A stretch of DNA of 64,000 nt from Vannielia litorea (GCF_900142295.1 NZ_FSRL01000001.1:1-64000); one strand, 5' to 3'; positions 16,593 to 25,521 are shown, counted from the stretch's first letter. The notes: a model not told the origin generated them from the letters alone. Program-made: numbers and translations.

Positions 16593-16637
16593 CTCCAAAA
16601 CCGTAGGTCGCGGGTTCAAGCCCTGCTGCCCCTGCCA
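16593..16637 (+). repeat. attR: partial tRNA-Trp duplicate
   Basis: 45 bases identical to the anticodon-to-CCA half of the tRNA-Trp at 4111-4155. The 5' half of a tRNA is missing, so this is not a gene. It marks the right junction of the element; the following bases (GGCCACC...) are the original chromosomal flank leading to the ETF-QO gene. Confidence 0.93.
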
Positions 16638-16742
16638 GGCCACCTTTCCCGCAGTTCCGCGCCGCAGCGTCCCGATTGCCATGGGCCTGCCCCTCCGGTA
16701 ACCAAGTCCGGACGAACAATTGTTGCGCGGAGGATGAGCCCC

Positions 16743-18389
16743 ATGGCCGAGATCGAACGGGAATCGATGGACTACGACGTGGTGATCGTGGGGGCCGGTC
16801 CGGCGGGGCTTTCGGCGGCGATCCGGCTGAAGCAGCTCGATGCCGATCTGAACGTCGTGGTGCTGGAGAAGGGCTCGGAGGTGGGCGCGCATATCCTCTC
16901 CGGCGCGGTGCTGGACCCGTGCGGGCTCGATGCGCTGATCCCCGACTGGAAGGAGAAGGGCGCGCCGCTGAACGTGCCGGTGACGAAGGACAACTTCTAC
17001 ATCCTCGGCGAGGCGGGCAGCCTGCGGGTGCCCAACTTTCCGATGCCGCCGCTGATGAACAACCACGGCAACTACATCGTCTCCATGGGCAATGTCTGCC
17101 GCTGGATGGCGGAGCAGGCCGAGGCGCTGGGGGTGGAAGTGTTCCCCGGCATGGCCTGTTCGGAGCTGGTGTACGAGGGCGACCGGGTGAAGGGGGTTGT
17201 GGCCGGCGAGTTCGGCAGGAACCCCGATGGCACCCAGGGCGATGGCTACGAGCCGGGCATGGTGCTGAACGGCAAGTACGTGTTTCTCTCCGAGGGCGTG
17301 CGCGGCTCGCTCGCCAAGGAAGTGATTGGCAAATACGGGCTGGCCGAGGGGCATGAGCCGCAGAAGTACGGCCTTGGCATGAAGGAGATCTGGGAGATCG
17401 ACCCGGCCAAGCACCGCGAGGGCACGGTGACCCACACGATGGGCTGGCCGCTGGGCGGCAATGCCGGCGGCGGCTCCTTCATCTATCACCTTGAGAACAA
17501 TCAGGTTTACGTGGGCTTCGTGGTACATCTGAACTACCGCAACCCCTATGTCTTTCCCTACATGGAGTTCCAGCGGTTCAAGCATCACCCCATGGTGGCG
17601 GAGCTGCTGAAAGGCGGCAAGCGCGTGGCCTATGGCGCGCGGGCGATCAGCGAGGGCGGCTACCAGTCGATGCCCAGGATGGTGGCGCCCGGCGTGGCGC
17701 TGCTGGGCTGCTCGGTGGGCATGGTCAACGTGCCGCGGATCAAGGGCAACCACAACGCGATGCTCTCGGGCAAGGCGGCGGCGGAGGCCGCCTGGGAGGC
17801 GATTCAGGCCGGGCGCGAAGGCGACGAGCTTTCGGCCTACGAGGAAGAGGTGCGCGGCGGGGCCATCGGCGCGGACCTGAAGAAGGTGCGCAACGTGAAG
17901 CCGATGTGGAGCAAGTGGGGGCTCTGGCCGTCGCTGGGCCTGGGCGGGCTCGACATGTGGACGAACAACCTCTTCGGGTTCAGCCTGTTCGGCACCATGA
18001 AGCACGGCAAGACCGACGCCGAGGCGACCGGGCTGGCCGCGGATCACGCCCCGATCGACTACCCCAAGCCCGACGGCAAGCTGAGCTTCGACCGGCTGAC
18101 CAACGTCAGCTTCTCGATGACCAACCACGAGGAGAGCCAACCCTGCCACCTGAAGCTGAAGGACCCGGCGGTGCCGATCAGCTTTACCCTGCCGAAATAC
18201 GCCGAACCGGCGCAGCGCTACTGCCCGGCGGGGGTGTATGAGGTGGTGGAGAAGGACGGCAAGCCCGAGTTCGTCATCAACTTCCAGAACTGCGTGCATT
18301 GCAAGACCTGCGACATCAAGGACCCGCCGCAGAACATCAACTGGACTGTGCCTCAGGGCGGCGACGGGCCGAACTACCCGAACATGTAG
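16743..18389 (+). CDS. Electron transfer flavoprotein-ubiquinone oxidoreductase (ETF-QO)
   Basis: 548 residues, full length for the family. An N-terminal FAD-binding dinucleotide fold (VVIVGAGPAGLSAAIRLKQ, about residues 14-32) is followed by the substrate and quinone regions (GGNAGGGSFIYHLENN, YGARAISEGGYQSMP) and a C-terminal [4Fe-4S] domain with CPAGVYEVV and NCVHCKTCDIKDP. The enzyme, membrane-associated, passes electrons from reduced ETF (acyl-CoA and other dehydrogenases) to ubiquinone. ATG 16743 has GGAGG at 16729-16733; an ATG 9 bases earlier is too close to it. It is the first chromosomal gene after the element. Confidence 0.96.
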   Translation: MAEIERESMDYDVVIVGAGPAGLSAAIRLKQLDADLNVVVLEKGSEVGAHILSGAVLDPCGLDALIPDWKEKGAPLNVPVTKDNFYILGEAGSLRVPNFPMPPLMNNHGNYIVSMGNVCRWMAEQAEALGVEVFPGMACSELVYEGDRVKGVVAGEFGRNPDGTQGDGYEPGMVLNGKYVFLSEGVRGSLAKEVIGKYGLAEGHEPQKYGLGMKEIWEIDPAKHREGTVTHTMGWPLGGNAGGGSFIYHLENNQVYVGFVVHLNYRNPYVFPYMEFQRFKHHPMVAELLKGGKRVAYGARAISEGGYQSMPRMVAPGVALLGCSVGMVNVPRIKGNHNAMLSGKAAAEAAWEAIQAGREGDELSAYEEEVRGGAIGADLKKVRNVKPMWSKWGLWPSLGLGGLDMWTNNLFGFSLFGTMKHGKTDAEATGLAADHAPIDYPKPDGKLSFDRLTNVSFSMTNHEESQPCHLKLKDPAVPISFTLPKYAEPAQRYCPAGVYEVVEKDGKPEFVINFQNCVHCKTCDIKDPPQNINWTVPQGGDGPNYPNM

Positions 18390-18517
18390 GGGCTGCGTCA
18401 CGAAGGCGCGAGAATCCGCGTGACAAGGGCTGTCGCGCCGCGGGATCGTATTGTTTTGGCCAGCGCGGGAGACTACCCTGCGCCAACCCGCAAGAACAGA
18501 GGTTCGAGAGCCCCGTC

Positions 18518-20233
18518 ATGATCCCCACCCTTCTGCGTTCCGCCGCGGCCCTTGCGCTTGCGGTGAGCACCGCCCTCCCTGCCGTTGCTCAACAGGCTGA
18601 CCGGGGGCTCGCAGGCTCCTATCTCGCGGCCCGGGTGGCGAGCTTCAACAACGATTTCCGCGCGGCGGCCGACTACTACACCCGCGCCCTGGTGCGCGAC
18701 CGCGGCAATCCGCTGCTGCTGGAGAACGCCATTCTCGCCTTTGTCGGGCTGGCCGATTTCAGGGCGGCGGTGCCGATCGCGCAGCAGATGGTGGCGACCG
18801 TCGAGGAAAGCCAGATCGCGCAGCTGGTGCTGATTGCCGACCGGCTCCGCAAGAAGGAGTACCAGCCGGTGCTCGACGAGCTGGATGCGGGCGAGACGGT
18901 GGGGCCGCTGGTGGACGGGCTGGTGCGGGCCTGGTCGGAGCTGGCCCTGGGCAACATGGACAAGGCGCTGGAGGCCTTTGACGCCGCCGCCAGCGACACC
19001 GGGCTCAAGGCCTTCGGGCTTTATCACAAGGCGCTGGCCTTCGCGGTGGCGGGCGACTTCGAAGGGGCCGACAACATCTTCTCGGGGCGCGAGGCCGGGC
19101 CGCTGCGGCTGTCGCGCCGGGGCGTGATCGCCCATGCGCAGGTGCTGAGCCAGCTGGGCCGGAACCCCGACGCGGTGGAGCTGATGGACAAGGCCTTCAC
19201 CCGGGATCTGGACCCGGAGCTGAGCACCATTCGCGCGCAGCTGGAGGCGGGCGAGACCCTGCCCTTCACGGTGATCGGCTCGGCCGACGACGGGCTGGCC
19301 GAGGTGTTCCTCAGCGTTGCCGGCGCGCTCAACGGCGAGACGACCGACAGCTACACGCTGCTCTATTCGCGGACCTCCGAGTTCCTGCGCCCGGACGACA
19401 ACACCGAGGCCCTTCTGCTCTCGGCGGAGCTGCTCGACCAGATGCAGCAGTTCGAGCTGGCAACGCGGACCTATGACCGGGTGTCGCGCGACGACCCGGC
19501 CTTCCATGCCGCCGAGATGGGCCGCGCCGAGGCGCTGCGGCAGGACGGCAAGGTGGATGCCGCCACGGAGGTGCTGCGCCAACTGGCGCGGACCCGTCCC
19601 GAGATCCTGGGCGTGCACATCGCGCTGGGCGACATTCTGCGCGGCGAGGAAAAATGGGCCGAGAGCGAGGCCGCCTATGACAAGGCCATCGCGCTCTTCG
19701 AGGATGACCTGGAGACCCATTGGGTCGTCTACTACGCGCGGGGCATCACCCGCGAGCGGCTGAAGACCTGGGCCCTGGCGGAGGCCGACTTTCGCAAGGC
19801 GCTGGAGCTGCGGCCGAACCAGCCGCAGGTGCTGAACTACCTCGGCTATTCCTACGTGGAGATGGGCGAGAACCTCGTCGAGGCGCTCGACATGATCGAG
19901 CGCGCGGTGGCCGAGCGGCCCGACAGCGGCCATATCACCGACAGCCTCGGCTGGGTGCTCTACCGGCTGGGCCGTTACGACGAGGCGGTGGGCCACATGG
20001 AGCGTGCCGCGGAGCTGCTGCCCGTCGATCCCATCGTGAACGACCACCTGGGCGATGTGTACTGGGCCGTGGGGCGGCAATTGGAGGCGCGGTTCCAGTG
20101 GAAACGGGCGCTCAGCTTCGACCCGGAGGAGAGCGATGCGCTGCGCATCCGCCGCAAGCTGGAGCTGGGCCTCGACAGGGTGCTCGCGGAGGAGGGGGCC
20201 AAGCCGCTGACGGTCGTGAATGACGAAGGTTGA
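18518..20233 (+). CDS. Secreted TPR-repeat protein
   Basis: 571 residues with a signal peptide (MIPTLLRSAAALALAVSTALPAVAQQ). The mature chain is almost wholly tetratricopeptide repeats; clear examples are NNDFRAAADYYTRALVRDRGN near the start, AYDKAIALFEDDLETHW and WALAEADFRKALELRPNQP in the middle, and YDEAVGHMERAAELLPVDP near the end. TPR arrays mediate protein-protein contact, so a periplasmic scaffold is likely, but no partner is indicated. Its last 14 bases overlap the start of ispE, showing translational coupling. Confidence 0.88.
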   Translation: MIPTLLRSAAALALAVSTALPAVAQQADRGLAGSYLAARVASFNNDFRAAADYYTRALVRDRGNPLLLENAILAFVGLADFRAAVPIAQQMVATVEESQIAQLVLIADRLRKKEYQPVLDELDAGETVGPLVDGLVRAWSELALGNMDKALEAFDAAASDTGLKAFGLYHKALAFAVAGDFEGADNIFSGREAGPLRLSRRGVIAHAQVLSQLGRNPDAVELMDKAFTRDLDPELSTIRAQLEAGETLPFTVIGSADDGLAEVFLSVAGALNGETTDSYTLLYSRTSEFLRPDDNTEALLLSAELLDQMQQFELATRTYDRVSRDDPAFHAAEMGRAEALRQDGKVDAATEVLRQLARTRPEILGVHIALGDILRGEEKWAESEAAYDKAIALFEDDLETHWVVYYARGITRERLKTWALAEADFRKALELRPNQPQVLNYLGYSYVEMGENLVEALDMIERAVAERPDSGHITDSLGWVLYRLGRYDEAVGHMERAAELLPVDPIVNDHLGDVYWAVGRQLEARFQWKRALSFDPEESDALRIRRKLELGLDRVLAEEGAKPLTVVNDEG

Positions 20234-21077
20234 GGCCTTCGCCCCGGCCAAGATCAACCTCGCCCTCCACGTCACCGGCCGCCGCAGCGACGGGTATCAC
20301 ATGCTCGACAGCCTGGTGTGCTTTGCCGCGGTCGGCGACCACCTGAGCCTGCGGGACGCACCGGGCATGAGCCTTGGCGCATCGGGGCCGTTCGGTGCGA
20401 TCGTGCCGGCAGGGCCGGGCAACCTGGTGCTCCGGGCCGCGGAGCTGATGGAGGCCGAGGCGGCGCGGCAGGGCATTGCGGTGGGCGGTGTCTCGATCCA
20501 GCTCGAAAAGCACCTGCCGATGTCGGCCGGGCTCGGCGGCGGGTCGGCGGATGCCGCCGCGACCCTGCGGGGGCTTTCGGAGCTATGGGGGGTGCCGGTG
20601 CCGGGGCCGCATGCGCTGGCCATGGCGCTCGGGGCCGATGTGCCGGTGTGCCTCGATCCCGAGACCGCCTGGCGGATGCAGGGGATCGGCGAGGAGCTGA
20701 CGCGGCTGGAGCGGCTTCCGGCGCTGAACCTGCTGCTGGTCAACCCGGGCGTGCCGGTGGCGACGGCGGCGGTGTTCGGGCGGCTCGAGCGGGCCGACAA
20801 TGCGCCCATGCCGGAGATCCCGGCGGCGCCCACGCGGCGGGAGCTGGTGGATTGGCTGACGTGGCAGCGCAATGACCTCGAAGCGCCGGCCTGCTCGCTC
20901 GCGCCCGAGATCGGCGAGGTGCTCGACGAGCTCCGGGGACTGGAAGGCACTATGCTGGCGCGGATGTCGGGCTCGGGCGCCACCTGCTTTGCCATCTTCG
21001 AGGACAACGAGGCCCGCGACCGCGCGGCGGGCCTGCTGCGCGACGAACGCCCCGAGTGGTGGGTGGCGGAAGCCTAG
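20220..21077 (+). CDS. ispE: 4-diphosphocytidyl-2-C-methyl-D-erythritol kinase
   Basis: 285 residues of the GHMP kinase family. The N-terminus FAPAKINLALHVTGRR-SDGYH and the glycine-rich ATP loop LPMSAGLGGGSADAAATLRG (about residues 100-119) are diagnostic for IspE, which phosphorylates CDP-methylerythritol in the non-mevalonate isoprenoid pathway. The C-terminal GHMP loop SGSGATCFAIFED is present. The start overlaps the TPR gene by 14 bases. It converges with a polyprenyl diphosphate synthase gene on the other strand, so two steps of isoprenoid metabolism are neighbours. Confidence 0.95.
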   Translation: MTKVEAFAPAKINLALHVTGRRSDGYHMLDSLVCFAAVGDHLSLRDAPGMSLGASGPFGAIVPAGPGNLVLRAAELMEAEAARQGIAVGGVSIQLEKHLPMSAGLGGGSADAAATLRGLSELWGVPVPGPHALAMALGADVPVCLDPETAWRMQGIGEELTRLERLPALNLLLVNPGVPVATAAVFGRLERADNAPMPEIPAAPTRRELVDWLTWQRNDLEAPACSLAPEIGEVLDELRGLEGTMLARMSGSGATCFAIFEDNEARDRAAGLLRDERPEWWVAEA

Positions 21078-21098
21078 CCCCCGCGAAACCGGGCCGGC

Positions 21099-22109
21099 CT
21101 AGCGGATGCGGGCGACGACGTAATCGGCGAGATCGGTGAGCATGCTGCGCATGTCGCTTTCGGGCAGCGGGGCCAGGGCTGCCTTGGCGCGGTCGGCCCA
21201 GCGGGTCGCCTCGGTGCGTGTGGCCTCGAGCGTGCCGTGCCGGGCAAGCAGCGACAGAGCCGTCTCCAGGTCTCCCTCCTCCTGCTTGCCACGCTCGATG
21301 CAGCGCTTCCAGAATGCCCGCTCCTCGGCATCGGCGAGGGCCACGGCCTTGATGACCGGCAGGGTCAGCTTGCGCTCGCGGAAGTCGTCGCCCACGTTCT
21401 TGCCGGTGGCACCGGCATCGCCGGCGTAGTCGAGGTAGTCATCGACGATCTGGAAGGCGATGCCGAGCGCGTCGCCGTAGTCGAAGAGCGCTTGCGTCAC
21501 GGCGTCGGGGGCCCCGGCGATCACCGCACCGGCCTCGGTGGCCGCCGAGAAGAGCGCGGCGGTCTTGCCGCGGATGATCTTGAGATAGACGCACTCGTCG
21601 GTGGCGAGGTTCTGCGCCGCGGTGAGCTGCAGCACCTCGCCCTCGGCGATGGTTGCGGCCGCGTTGGACAGGATCGACAGAACCCGCAGGTTGCCCGGCT
21701 CGACCATGAGCTGGAAGGCGCGGGCGAAGAGGTAATCGCCCACCAGAACCGAGGACTTGTTGTCCCACAGCAGGTTGGCGGTGGGCCGGCCGCGGCGCTG
21801 GGCGCTCTCGTCGACCACATCGTCGTGCAACAGCGTGGCGGTATGGATGAATTCGACCGTCGCGGCGAGATGCAGATGGAACGGCCCGGCATAGTCGCAG
21901 AGGCGGGCCGCGGCGAGCACGAGCATGGGACGGAGCCGCTTGCCGCCGGCGTCGATCAGGTGGGCCGAGACCTCGGGGATGCGGGGGGCATGTTCGGAGG
22001 CCATGCGCTCGGCAATGAGCGCGTTCACTGCCTCCATTTCGCCGGCCAGCGCCTCTGCCAGCCGTTCGTGCGGCCTGGTCTGCGCGGCAGCCTCTGCTGT
22101 CTTCGGCAC
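21099..22109 (-). CDS. All-trans polyprenyl diphosphate synthase (ubiquinone side chain)
   Basis: 336 residues from GTG 22109, which has GAGAGG 6 bases upstream; GTG 22115 is the alternative. The two aspartate-rich metal sites are present: LLHDDVVDES and FQIVDDYLDYAGD. DAGGKRLRPMLVLAAA is the conserved KRxRP region. Members extend farnesyl diphosphate with isopentenyl diphosphate to the long chain of ubiquinone. Chain length (octa-, nona- or decaprenyl) cannot be read here, although related bacteria make Q10. The DUF2007 gene diverges from it. Confidence 0.92.
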   Translation of the reverse strand: MPKTAEAAAQTRPHERLAEALAGEMEAVNALIAERMASEHAPRIPEVSAHLIDAGGKRLRPMLVLAAARLCDYAGPFHLHLAATVEFIHTATLLHDDVVDESAQRRGRPTANLLWDNKSSVLVGDYLFARAFQLMVEPGNLRVLSILSNAAATIAEGEVLQLTAAQNLATDECVYLKIIRGKTAALFSAATEAGAVIAGAPDAVTQALFDYGDALGIAFQIVDDYLDYAGDAGATGKNVGDDFRERKLTLPVIKAVALADAEERAFWKRCIERGKQEEGDLETALSLLARHGTLEATRTEATRWADRAKAALAPLPESDMRSMLTDLADYVVARIR

Positions 22110-22167
22110 GTTCACCCTCTCGTCACCCCGCTCGACAGCCTCCCCGGCTGCGCTTAAGTCTCTGTAC

Positions 22168-22386
22168 ATGAAGGCCGTTCTGCGCACCACCGACCCGACA
22201 CAACTCGCATTCGCCAAGGCTCTGCTGGACGGCGAGGATATAGCTTGCTTCGAAATGGACGTCCACATGAGCGTGCTCGAGGGCTCCATCGGAATATTGC
22301 CGCGCCGGTTGATGGTGGCGGATGCCGACCACGCCGAGGCCGTGGAAGTGCTGCGGGACAATGGGGTGGATGGCGTTGTCGATTGA
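22168..22386 (+). CDS. DUF2007-family small protein
   Basis: 72 residues starting MKAVLRTTDPTQLAFAKALLDGEDI. The pattern of an N-terminal strand, a helix, the phrase SIGILPRRLMVADADHAEAVEVLRDNG and a short end matches DUF2007, small proteins with a predicted alpha/beta fold similar to PII-like signalling modules. The reading frame diverges from the polyprenyl synthase gene and overlaps the following methyltransferase gene by 17 bases, so the two are co-expressed. Function unknown. Confidence 0.8.
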   Translation: MKAVLRTTDPTQLAFAKALLDGEDIACFEMDVHMSVLEGSIGILPRRLMVADADHAEAVEVLRDNGVDGVVD

Positions 22387-23137
22387 GTCGCGGTGCGACG
22401 CCTTTCTTGGCGGGCGCGTGCGGGCGTGGCAACCGGTTGCGGGCTACCGGGCGGGGGTGGATGCGGTGCTGCTGGCGGCGGCGGTGCCGGCCCGGCCCGG
22501 AGAGACGGCGCTGGAGCTGGGGGCCGGGGCCGGGGTGGCAAGCCTGTGCCTGGCCTCGCGGGTGGCGGGCATGGTGCAGACGGCGGTCGAGCGCGATCCG
22601 GGCTACGCGCATCTGGCGGGCCGGAACGCGGCCCAGAACGGGGTGGCGCTGGAGATCGTGGAGGCCGACCTGGCGGCGCTGCCCGAAACGGTGAAGGCGC
22701 GGCGCTTCGACCATGTAATGTTCAACCCGCCCTATTTTGACCGCACCCGGGGCAGCGCCTCGCCGGATGTGGCGCGCGAGATGGCCGTGGGCGAGGAAAC
22801 GCCGATCGGCATATGGGTGGATGTGGCCGCCCGGAGGCTGGCGCCGGGGGGCTGGCTCACGGTGATTCACAAGGCCGAGCGGATGCCCGAGTTGCTCGGT
22901 GCGATCGTGGCGCGGGGCGGCTTTGGCGGGGCCGCGGTGCTGCCCCTTGCCGGGCGCACGGGGCGACCGGCGGGTCGGGTGATCGTGCAGGCGCGCAAGG
23001 GCGCGCGGGCCGAGGCCCGCCTGCTGGCACCGCTGGTGCTGCACGAGGGGCCGGTGCACGAGACGGATGCCGAGGACTACACCGCGGAAGTCTCGGCAAT
23101 TCTCCGCGAAGGGGCCGCCCTGAGGCGGCTATTGTGA
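22370..23137 (+). CDS. TrmN6-like tRNA/N6-adenine methyltransferase
   Basis: 255 residues. The SAM-binding motif I is ALELGAGAGVASLCLASR (about residues 47-64), and the catalytic NPPY-type motif is FDHVMFNPPYFDRTR (about 116-130), which is typical for methylation of adenine N6. The front part (RCDAFLGGRVRAWQPVAGYRAG) matches the TrmN6/YfiC family that modifies A37 of tRNA1-Val. GGGGTGG precedes the ATG inside the DUF2007 gene. The exact target is inferred from family resemblance. Confidence 0.83.
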   Translation: MALSIESRCDAFLGGRVRAWQPVAGYRAGVDAVLLAAAVPARPGETALELGAGAGVASLCLASRVAGMVQTAVERDPGYAHLAGRNAAQNGVALEIVEADLAALPETVKARRFDHVMFNPPYFDRTRGSASPDVAREMAVGEETPIGIWVDVAARRLAPGGWLTVIHKAERMPELLGAIVARGGFGGAAVLPLAGRTGRPAGRVIVQARKGARAEARLLAPLVLHEGPVHETDAEDYTAEVSAILREGAALRRLL

Positions 23138-23275
23138 CGGCTCTGTGAAGTATTAAACCTTTGGTAACGTTTGGGCTTGACCTTTAATCACATCCGATTT
23201 GAGCGGCCCACGTGACACGACTCAGTTTGTGTGCTGCAATCTCCGGACACAACCATCACAAGAGAGGAGATACTC

Positions 23276-23440
23276 ATGTCCGTGACTGCCCATCTTCAGG
23301 AGCTCCGTCGCAAACACCAGGTACTCTCGGCCGAGGTGGAAGAGGCGCAACGAAGCCCCGGGGTGAGTGACTTTGCCATCGCGGAGATGAAAAAGCAGAA
23401 GCTGAAGCTGAAGGAAGAGATCAGCCGGCTGGCGAACTGA
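23276..23440 (+). CDS. YdcH/DUF465 small coiled protein
   Basis: 54 residues with a strong ribosome binding site (AGAGAGGAGA at 23261-23270). The sequence is one helical hairpin: VTAHLQELRRKHQVLSAEVE, then FAIAEMKKQKLKLKEEISRL, the pattern of the YdcH family. Members are abundant small proteins of unknown function. Its last 20 bases overlap the 3' end of the convergent DMT transporter gene. Confidence 0.85.
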   Translation: MSVTAHLQELRRKHQVLSAEVEEAQRSPGVSDFAIAEMKKQKLKLKEEISRLAN

Positions 23441-24311
23441 GTTTTGGCGCGCGCGCGCTCGCACGGGCTGCGAGCACCGCGCCCAGCGTGATCAGGAGGG
23501 CAGAGGCGGCCAGCCACTCGGTCGGCTTTGCCACTCCCGCGAGCACCAGCACGAGGGTGGAGAGCAGCGGGGCCGCGTAGGAGGCGGTTCCGAGGAGCTG
23601 GATGTTTCCGCGCTTCACCCCGATATCCCAGACATAGAAGGCCAAGCCCACCGGCCCCAGACCGAGCGCCAGCATGCTGGCCCAGCCGAGCCCGTCATGT
23701 GGCCAGGCGGTTTCTTCCAGCGCGAGATGCGCCACGGCGGAGAGCAGGGCCGAGGCGAGGCAGAAGAGGGTGACGACCTCCGAGGGGGCCGCGCCGAGCC
23801 GCCGCGAGAGCACCGTGTAGCTCGACCAAGTGAGGGCGCAGGCGAAGGCAAGGGCGTAGCCCTTGGCCCATTCGGCCGAGAGCCCCGCGCCGCCCTTGGA
23901 AATCAGCAGGGCCGCCCCGACAAAACCGGTGATCGCCCCTAGCACATGCCCGGCCCGCAACCTCTCTCCCGGCAGGAGGCCGGACAGCAGCACGATCAGG
24001 AGCGGCCAGAGGTAGGCGACGAGCCCGGCCTGGGCGGGCGGGGCGACGCGCAGGGCGGAAAAATAGAAGAAGTGGTAGCCGAAGAGCCCGGCGGTGCCGA
24101 ACGCGATCACCTTCCAGCCGGGCGCGATCATGCGGGCAAAGCCGCCGGGCCGCGCCGCGCACCAGATCAACCCGATTGCCCCGCCGATGCTGAAGCAGAT
24201 GGCATTGAGCTGAAGCGGCGGCACCGGGCCGGATCCCACGGTGAAGAGCGCGAGCAGGGCCCACATCAGGATGGCGGTGAAGCCGATGGCGGTGGCGAGA
24301 GAGCGGGTCAT
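23421..24311 (-). CDS. DMT-superfamily (EamA) transporter
   Basis: 296 residues, almost entirely hydrophobic, with about ten transmembrane segments in two homologous EamA halves (first half from TAIGFTAILMWALLALFTVG, second from YALAFACALTWSSYTVLSRR). Members export amino acids and other metabolites through the inner membrane; aromatic amino-acid exporters of the YddG kind have this pattern. Its ATG overlaps the stop of the LysR gene by 4 bases, so regulator and exporter form one leftward operon. Substrate unknown. Confidence 0.9.
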   Translation of the reverse strand: MTRSLATAIGFTAILMWALLALFTVGSGPVPPLQLNAICFSIGGAIGLIWCAARPGGFARMIAPGWKVIAFGTAGLFGYHFFYFSALRVAPPAQAGLVAYLWPLLIVLLSGLLPGERLRAGHVLGAITGFVGAALLISKGGAGLSAEWAKGYALAFACALTWSSYTVLSRRLGAAPSEVVTLFCLASALLSAVAHLALEETAWPHDGLGWASMLALGLGPVGLAFYVWDIGVKRGNIQLLGTASYAAPLLSTLVLVLAGVAKPTEWLAASALLITLGAVLAARASARAPKLSSPAG

Positions 24312-25249
24312 GGCAACTCGGCGAAGTCGAGGAAGGTGAGCGAAAGGCCCGGGTCGGGGGTGTCGGCGATGCGGGCGAGGATCCAGGCAAGGAAGGCGGC
24401 GATCTGCGGGCGGGTTTCTTCGCCCGACCGGCAGAGCAGCCTGTAGCGGTGCGGAAGCCGGATGGCCAGTGGATAGGGCGCGACCAGCGCGCCCGAGGCC
24501 AGGTCGCCCTGCGCGATCGACCAGCGGCCCAGCACCACCCCGGTTCCGGAGACGGCGGCATCGGTGGCGTGGTCGGCATGAGAAAAGCGCGGGCCCCCCG
24601 GCGCGGGGGGCGTCAGGCCGGCGGCCCTGAAGTAGCGCGGCCAGTCGAGTGTATCGGGGCCGAAGGGGTAGTTGTCGGTGTGCACCAGGGGGGCGGTGAC
24701 GAGGCTCTCGGGCGTGGGGTGGGCGGCGGCGAGGGCGGGGCTCATCATCGGCGCGGCCCATTCGTCGCAGAGGCAGGTGTTGAAGAGGCCCGGATCGTCA
24801 CGGTCGGAGAAGCGGATGGCAAGGTCGATCCCGTCGGTCTCGAAGTCCATCCGGCGCAGGCTGGCGGAGAAGTTCAACTCGATGTCGGGATGCGCGCGGG
24901 CGAAGTCGGGCAGGCGGGGCGCGAGCCACTTGGCGGTGAAAGCGGGGCCGGCGGTGACGGTGAGGCGGGCCGGGTCGGTGGCACGGCGGGCGGCGGCCCA
25001 GCCACGGGTGAGGGCGGAAAACCCCTCGCGGGCACCGGGCACCAGCGCACGGCCCGCCTCGGTGAGTTCGACCGCGCGGTTGAGGCGGCGGAAGACCGGC
25101 GCGCCGAGGTGCTCTTCGAGCGACTTGATCTGCAGCGACAGCGCCTGCGGGGTGACGTGCAGCTCCTCGGCGGCGCGCGCGAACGACAGGTGCCGGGCCG
25201 CGGCCTCGAAGGCACGCAGCGCGGTGAGCGGGGGCAGGGCGGCGGGCAT
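24308..25249 (-). CDS. LysR-family regulator (GcvA type)
   Basis: 313 residues. The N-terminal winged helix-turn-helix reads ALRAFEAAARHLSFARAAEEL then HVTPQALSLQIKSLEEHLG, standard for LysR proteins. The effector-binding domain includes LTVTAGPAFTAKWLAPRLPDF, close to the GcvA subgroup. It probably controls the exporter gene that overlaps its end, and possibly the divergent 53-residue gene at 25360. The inducer is unknown. Confidence 0.92.
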   Translation of the reverse strand: MPAALPPLTALRAFEAAARHLSFARAAEELHVTPQALSLQIKSLEEHLGAPVFRRLNRAVELTEAGRALVPGAREGFSALTRGWAAARRATDPARLTVTAGPAFTAKWLAPRLPDFARAHPDIELNFSASLRRMDFETDGIDLAIRFSDRDDPGLFNTCLCDEWAAPMMSPALAAAHPTPESLVTAPLVHTDNYPFGPDTLDWPRYFRAAGLTPPAPGGPRFSHADHATDAAVSGTGVVLGRWSIAQGDLASGALVAPYPLAIRLPHRYRLLCRSGEETRPQIAAFLAWILARIADTPDPGLSLTFLDFAELP

Positions 25250-25359
25250 GGGTAAGAGAAACTTGTCTGAATTGCGAGGAAGTCTGGTTTGCGGGCTTGT
25301 TTTGCGGGGAGCATAGTCAGGGCAGTCTAGAAAGTCTTGCTCAAAAGGAGCGCTTCCCG

Positions 25360-25521
25360 ATGCTGAACCATGCCCCCTCTGCCGCCATTGCGGCCGCCAA
25401 TGCCCGTGCCCGTCAGCTCCGCGCCGAGGCCTTCACCGGCTTCTTTCGTGCGCTCTTCGGACAGCAAAAAGGGGCCGCGGATCGCTCCACGGCCCCCGAA
25501 TGCTGCGGCTGCGCGGCCTAG
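25360..25521 (+). CDS. Small protein of unknown function
   Basis: 53 residues beginning MLNHAPSAAIAAANARARQ, with AAAAGGAG upstream. A basic amphipathic stretch (ARQLRAEAFTGFFRALFGQQK) is followed by a short tail with CCGC. Short proteins with such an amphipathic stretch are common in Rhodobacteraceae, but no function is known. It diverges from the LysR gene and its last 4 bases overlap the end of phaB. Confidence 0.6.
   Translation: MLNHAPSAAIAAANARARQLRAEAFTGFFRALFGQQKGAADRSTAPECCGCAA

Larger units (their letters stand above)
4111..16637. mobile_element. Integrated capsid-forming phage satellite (cfPICI-like), 12.5 kb at tRNA-Trp
   Basis: Bounded by 45-bp perfect direct repeats of the tRNA-Trp 3' end. 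From left to right it carries an integrase, a small conserved companion, DUF2190 head decoration protein, gpW head-completion protein, fused protease-capsid protein, lambda-type portal, an unknown gene, two rightward cargo genes (one with a HEPN motif), large and small terminase, a rightward membrane-protein gene, an iteron block and a primase-helicase. Apart from the cargo, every gene reads leftward with short overlaps, and no frame is broken. Tail, baseplate, lysis and a recognisable CI-like repressor are absent. Capsid-forming phage-inducible islands have this content: own heads and packaging, borrowed tails. A tail-deleted prophage is the alternative. Confidence 0.8.

Noticed and set aside
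16593..16637. A second tRNA-Trp gene
   Set aside because: Only the 3' half is present; acceptor 5' strand, D arm and half of the anticodon arm are missing. It is attR.
4111..16637. Ordinary complete prophage or gene transfer agent
   Set aside because: Tail, baseplate and lysis genes are lacking and the size is 12.5 kb; gene transfer agents have tails and no integrase or att repeats.
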